Assembly: GCF_041021955.1 (NCBI RefSeq)
Contig: NZ_CP158375.1
Coordinates: 1,054,001-1,118,000 of the forward strand
DNA from: Caulobacter sp. 73W
GTDB taxonomy: Bacteria > Pseudomonadota > Alphaproteobacteria > Caulobacterales > Caulobacteraceae
DNA length: 64,000 nucleotides
Direction: 5' to 3'
The notes under the pieces were generated by a model. The model had not been told where the DNA came from. It searched no databases and worked only from the letters and a program-made list of their open reading frames with translations. Each line of letters opens with the position of its first letter. Position 1 is the stretch's first letter. Positions 60,823 to 64,000 of the stretch are shown here, one piece after another. Made by a program: the position numbers and the translations under genes.

Positions 60823-61508
60823 AGGGACCGCACGGCCTTGGTCGCCTTGGCCCCCGCCGACAGGGCCGAGATCAAGTCCTTGGCCACCGGCGCGATCGGC
60901 ACGGCGAACAGCCCGGCCAGCACCGCCACCCAGAAGTTCTTGTCGGCGATCAGCGCCGGAAGGCTCCAGACCGAGTTCAGGATCGGCCAGGAGATGGCGG
61001 CCAGGGCCACGGCGAAGACCCCCGCCACCAGTCGCGCCCTACTGCGATAGGCCTGGTCCGCCATGTCGAACGCCGCGTCCAGCCGCGCCTGGACCACCGC
61101 CTCGACCCGGCCGAGCAGAGTGATGTCGGCCGCCGTCAGTTCCTTGCCCGCCGCGATCTTGGCGGCCACGGCGGAGAGGGCGGCAGCGTCGACATTGCCG
61201 ATAGCCGCCAGTTCCTCGGCCGTGCCCGAGGTCAGGCCCAGCCGCAGCAGCGAGCGGATCATCGCCTTCTGCTCACCCACCGGCCGACCGTTGACCCAAT
61301 GAGCCCGGATCACCGTCAACCAGTCCGGCCCGACGGCCGCGGCCAGCGTCGCGCCGAACCGCGCGGTCGCCGTCTTCACATGGCCGAAACCCATGGTCCC
61401 GATGCCGGTGAAAGGCAGCGCCTTCAGCGCGTCCACCAGCCCGACGGCCGCAAGGCCAAGCCCGCCCGTCGCCGCAATCGCGGCGATCACCACGTCCAGA
61501 TATTCCAC
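60819..61508 (-). CDS. Hypothetical membrane protein with two or three helices
   Basis: A 229-residue protein, not recognised. It begins with a hydrophobic segment (VVIAAIAATGGLGLAAVGLV), has a soluble helical middle (LTAADITLLGRVEAVVQARL), and ends with two membrane helices (VAGVFAVALAAISWPIL, FWVAVLAGLFAVPIAPV). GTG 61508 is favoured: GGGGAGGG lies 5-12 bases before it on the minus strand. Coupled to the DUF900 hydrolase by a 4-base overlap. Confidence 0.7.
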   Translation of the reverse strand: MEYLDVVIAAIAATGGLGLAAVGLVDALKALPFTGIGTMGFGHVKTATARFGATLAAAVGPDWLTVIRAHWVNGRPVGEQKAMIRSLLRLGLTSGTAEELAAIGNVDAAALSAVAAKIAAGKELTAADITLLGRVEAVVQARLDAAFDMADQAYRSRARLVAGVFAVALAAISWPILNSVWSLPALIADKNFWVAVLAGLFAVPIAPVAKDLISALSAGAKATKAVRSL

Positions 61509-61586
61509 AGCGCCCTCCCCGACCAATGTTCGGGGAGATTAGATCGCGATCCACGTCAGGGTTGTAACAACGCCGTTATCCCCGCA

Positions 61587-62228
61587 TCAGGCGGGGCAGG
61601 CGGCGCCCGTGTCGATCCAGGCCTTGATCAGTTCGCCGAAGCGCTTCTGGTCGCCGGGCGCCGGCTCCCGCCCCACTCCGGGGTTCCAGCCCCAGCCGAC
61701 TAGGTGATCCTCCGCCATGTGGTGATGCAGTTCGGCCAGGGTCTTGCCGCCATTGCGCGACGGGTCCTTGATCTGCGCGCAGATCTGGCCGAGCGAGCGC
61801 CCCTGCCAGGCCATTTCCTGCGGGGCCAGGGCCCACTTCGGATCGCCCGGAACGCTGCGGATAGTCTCGCCCATGGCCGGCACGTTCTTGGCGTGGTGAC
61901 AGGACAGGCACGGCAGGCCGGGGACGCCATGTCCCGCCTCGCCGGCCCGCATCGGCGGGTTGTGCGCCTTCATCATCATCCCCTGGGTCGGGGTGCGGTC
62001 GGCGGGGTGGCAGTTCAGGCAGCGCGGATGCTGGATCACCTTGCCCGCCTCGACGAACAGGGCCTGGGACCTTGCTCGCGTGTCGGAAATGGCGGCGAAG
62101 GCGCTGACCGGCTTCAGCGTCTGGGGTGCGCTGGCCGTCTTCGGCGCGGCGGCCTGGCCGGTCGTCAGGGCGACGGCCCCGGTAAGGGCGACGACGCCCG
62201 CCAGCATCAGGATGGAATGTGCGCGCAT
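61587..62228 (-). CDS. Periplasmic cytochrome-c-like protein (isoquinoline oxidoreductase type)
   Basis: A 213-residue protein with signal peptide MRAHSILMLAGVVALTGAVA. Two heme-type motifs, CLNCH and CLSCHH, suggest c-type heme binding. The C-terminal pattern ICAQIKDPSRNGGKTLAELH, VGWGWNPGVGREPAPG and LIKAWIDTGAACPA matches proteins annotated as isoquinoline 1-oxidoreductase subunit in alphaproteobacteria. ATG 62228 is used. No molybdopterin enzyme subunits are adjacent. Single gene on the minus strand between the membrane protein and the CCA-adding enzyme genes. Confidence 0.75.
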   Translation of the reverse strand: MRAHSILMLAGVVALTGAVALTTGQAAAPKTASAPQTLKPVSAFAAISDTRARSQALFVEAGKVIQHPRCLNCHPADRTPTQGMMMKAHNPPMRAGEAGHGVPGLPCLSCHHAKNVPAMGETIRSVPGDPKWALAPQEMAWQGRSLGQICAQIKDPSRNGGKTLAELHHHMAEDHLVGWGWNPGVGREPAPGDQKRFGELIKAWIDTGAACPA

Positions 62229-62292
62229 GGGACCTGCCTCCACGCCGCACAACGGCGCAGGTCCCCCTGAAGTTGCCTCAGTAGGCCAGGCC

Positions 62293-63543
62293 CTAGTAGG
62301 CGAGCCCCTGAGCCACCGCCTTCAGCCGTTCGATGGCGGAGAACTTGTCCTCCAGGAAATCCTGGTCGACCCACCAGGTCTCGACCTCCCTGCGCACCTG
62401 GCCGACCAGCGGCCCCTTTGGCACGCCCGCCGACAGGATCTCGTCGCCGCTGATCGGGAACGGCGGCGGGGTCCAGGTCTCGGCCAGGGCCAGCAGCCCG
62501 CGCCATTGCGGCGTCACGGCCGAACGGTCGGCGGCGGCCCAGGCCAGCTTGATACGGTCGGCGAAAGCGTTCTGGCCCAGGGCGTAGACCGTCCGCCGCG
62601 CCTCGCGCGGGCTCATCCAGCTTACGATGCGCGGCTCCTCGCCGGCGGCGGCCTGCAGGCGGCCCTTCTGGGCGTTGGACAGGCGCAGGCGGTCGGCAAG
62701 GGCGCCGGCGGCCGCTTCATCTCCACCGGCCAGGGCGGCGAGGCGCAGGTCGGCGTCACAGGTGAACAGCTGCTCGGTCTCCACCGTGATCAGCCCCTCG
62801 AACCGGGACAGGTCGCCCGCCTCCGGCAGGATGACGCCCAGCACGCCGCAGGCGGCCATAAGGCGGACCGCGACCCGGGGATCATCGGCGGCCAGCAGCT
62901 TCAGCAGTTCCTTGGCGATCCGCTCGGCCGAACAACTGGCCACCATGTCCTTGGCCGCGCCGCAGGCCGCCAGGGCCGCCGCATCCGCCTCGCCCCGCCC
63001 GTACCAGGCGAAGAAGCGGAAGAAGCGCAGGATGCGCAGATAGTCTTCCTCGATCCGCGTGGCCGGCTCGCCGACGAAGACGATACGCCCAGCTTTGGCG
63101 TCGGCCACGCCCTCGCCCGTCGGGTCGAAGATCGCGCCTGTGATGTCGGCATAGAGGGCGTTGAGGCGAAAATCCCGCCGCGCCGCGTCCTGCGCCCAGT
63201 CGTCGGTGAAGGCGACCACCGCATGGCGGCCGTCGGTCTCCACGTCATGGCGCAGGGTGGTGATCTCGAACGGCCGGCTGTTGCTGATCGCCGTGACCGT
63301 GCCGTGCTCGATGCCCGTGGGGATGGCGCGCAGGCCGGCAACCTCGATCGCCGCGATGGTCTGCTCCGGCAGCAAGGACGTGGCGATGTCGATGTCGTCG
63401 ACCGGGCGGTTCAGCAGGGTGTTGCGCACGCAGCCGCCGACAAACCGCGCACAACCCGCGCCACCCGCCGCTTCCAGGGCCTTCATCACCGCCTGGGTGG
63501 CCGGATCGCTCATCCACGGCTGCACGCCGATGCTGTCGGTCAC
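62293..63543 (-). CDS. cca: CCA tRNA nucleotidyltransferase
   Basis: Adds or repairs the 3' CCA of tRNAs. 416 residues, class II polymerase-beta-like fold: RFVGGCVRNTLLNRPVDDIDIATSLLPEQ with the DxD metal site, GTVTAISNSRPFEITTLRHDVETDGRHAVV, RRDFRLNALYADITGAIFDP, and EEDYLRILRFFRFFAWYG. The C-terminal helices are complete. It is 51 bases downstream of the Nudix gene, a pair often seen in alphaproteobacteria. Confidence 0.93.
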   Translation of the reverse strand: MTDSIGVQPWMSDPATQAVMKALEAAGGAGCARFVGGCVRNTLLNRPVDDIDIATSLLPEQTIAAIEVAGLRAIPTGIEHGTVTAISNSRPFEITTLRHDVETDGRHAVVAFTDDWAQDAARRDFRLNALYADITGAIFDPTGEGVADAKAGRIVFVGEPATRIEEDYLRILRFFRFFAWYGRGEADAAALAACGAAKDMVASCSAERIAKELLKLLAADDPRVAVRLMAACGVLGVILPEAGDLSRFEGLITVETEQLFTCDADLRLAALAGGDEAAAGALADRLRLSNAQKGRLQAAAGEEPRIVSWMSPREARRTVYALGQNAFADRIKLAWAAADRSAVTPQWRGLLALAETWTPPPFPISGDEILSAGVPKGPLVGQVRREVETWWVDQDFLEDKFSAIERLKAVAQGLAY

Positions 63544-63594
63544 GCTACGCTCCCTCGCTTTTGCGGCAACCTAGCACCCTGCCCCGGCGGAAGC

Positions 63595-64000
63595 TCAATC
63601 CTCGCCGTAAAGCCTTTGCCACAGGGCGCGCAGCATTCCGGCCGTCGCGCCCCAGATCAGCCGCTCGCCCCACGGCATGGCGTAGAACCAGCGCTTACCG
63701 CCGTCCGGCATTTCGTAGGACCGCCGATGGTGATTGGACGGATCCATCAGGAAGTCGAAGGGCGTCTCGAAGACGTCCGCCACCTCCGCCGCGCTGGCCG
63801 TCAGGGTGAAGCCGGGCTTGATGAACCCCACCACCGGGATGACGTGATAGCCGGTGCCGGTGCGATAGGGCGTCGACAGCCCGGCCAGGTGGACCAGGGC
63901 GGGGTTGAGGGCGATCTCTTCGTCCGCCTCGCGCAGGGCGGCGTCCCAAGGGGTCTCGCCCGGGTCCATGCGCCCGCCCGGAAAGCCGATCTGGCCCGCG
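63595..64000 (-). CDS. Nudix hydrolase, CoA pyrophosphatase type (5' truncated by the window edge)
   Basis: The N-terminal part lies beyond position 64000; the visible 135 residues contain the Nudix box FPGGRMDPGETPWDAALREA...EEI. The following LVHLAGLSTPYRTGTGYHVIPVVGF, FDFLMDPSNHHRRSYEMP and YAMPWGERLIWGATAGMLR match the NudL/YeaB coenzyme A diphosphatase branch. It is upstream of cca in the same direction. Not a broken gene as far as visible. Confidence 0.9.
   Translation of the reverse strand, partial: AGQIGFPGGRMDPGETPWDAALREADEEIALNPALVHLAGLSTPYRTGTGYHVIPVVGFIKPGFTLTASAAEVADVFETPFDFLMDPSNHHRRSYEMPDGGKRWFYAMPWGERLIWGATAGMLRALWQRLYGED

Overview
The window is a GC-rich (roughly two thirds G+C), gene-dense bacterial chromosome segment with about 64 protein genes. 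Codon use is strongly GC3-biased, so long meaningless antisense reading frames are common. Gene content points to an aerobic Gram-negative alphaproteobacterium. The evidence is a three-gene cytochrome bc1 operon, lipid A/Kdo genes in an alphaproteobacterial order with DUF4170 and DUF374 genes, a methylsuccinyl-CoA dehydrogenase, a large TonB-dependent receptor, and Xaa-Arg/Lys-dipeptidase-like and PhoD secreted enzymes. Caulobacteraceae (Caulobacter or Phenylobacterium-like) is my best guess; this is inference, since no rRNA or other species marker is present. I see no tRNA, rRNA, IS element, prophage or CRISPR array.

Layout. 1-7.4 kb: a minus-strand run cysS-DinB-SRPBCC-IscU-like-yidD, divergent from folE, then a DUF817 membrane protein, hisI and phoD. 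7.4-11.1 kb: TonB-dependent receptor and RluD-type pseudouridine synthase. 11.1-17.4 kb: a carbon-metabolism block with methylsuccinyl-CoA dehydrogenase (mcd), two tandem TetR regulators, a HIG1-like membrane protein, a PduO-type cobalamin adenosyltransferase and etfBA. 17.4-18.9 kb: a hypothetical protein, then a 0.7 kb gene-free stretch dense in hairpins and a small secreted ORF. 18.9-23 kb: GNAT, an ArsR-SRPBCC-GST operon, a LysR regulator and 3-hydroxybutyryl-CoA dehydrogenase. 23-29.3 kb: feoAB, ubiD, an M14 carboxypeptidase and a MAPEG protein. 29.3-38.3 kb: pmbA, an inositol-phosphatase/CysQ-like gene, DUF4170, a tyrosine phosphatase on the other strand, then an MsbA-like ABC exporter, DUF374 acyltransferase, His-rich CDF transporter, waaA and lpxK. 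38.4-42.1 kb: amidohydrolase, aminoglycoside-phosphotransferase-like protein and purD. 42.3-47.7 kb: a 1084-residue autotransporter with calcium-type Asp motifs, an orphan sulfate-binding protein, SemiSWEET and a small lipoprotein-like protein. 47.7-51.9 kb: cyclophilin, the cytochrome bc1 operon and trmL. 51.9-58 kb: phosphate-selective-type porin, SulP transporter, beta-carbonic anhydrase and a two-component system. 58.3-64 kb: hemF, an FkbM methyltransferase, an alpha/beta-hydrolase/membrane-protein pair, a c-type cytochrome, CCA-adding enzyme and a truncated Nudix gene at the edge.

Functional themes. Mcd would reduce ETF (etfBA), and the adenosyltransferase would supply the AdoCbl needed by the mutases of the ethylmalonyl-CoA pathway, so the 11-23 kb block reads as acetyl-CoA assimilation. 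The 32-38 kb operon builds and exports Kdo-lipid A. SulP and carbonic anhydrase overlap and probably handle bicarbonate. The observations I rate most worth checking are the structured non-coding region at 17,970-18,683, a hairpin that would bury the carbonic anhydrase ribosome-binding site, a 30-bp palindrome next to the TetR pair, and two families of palindromic intergenic repeats, one of which supplies the end of lpxK.
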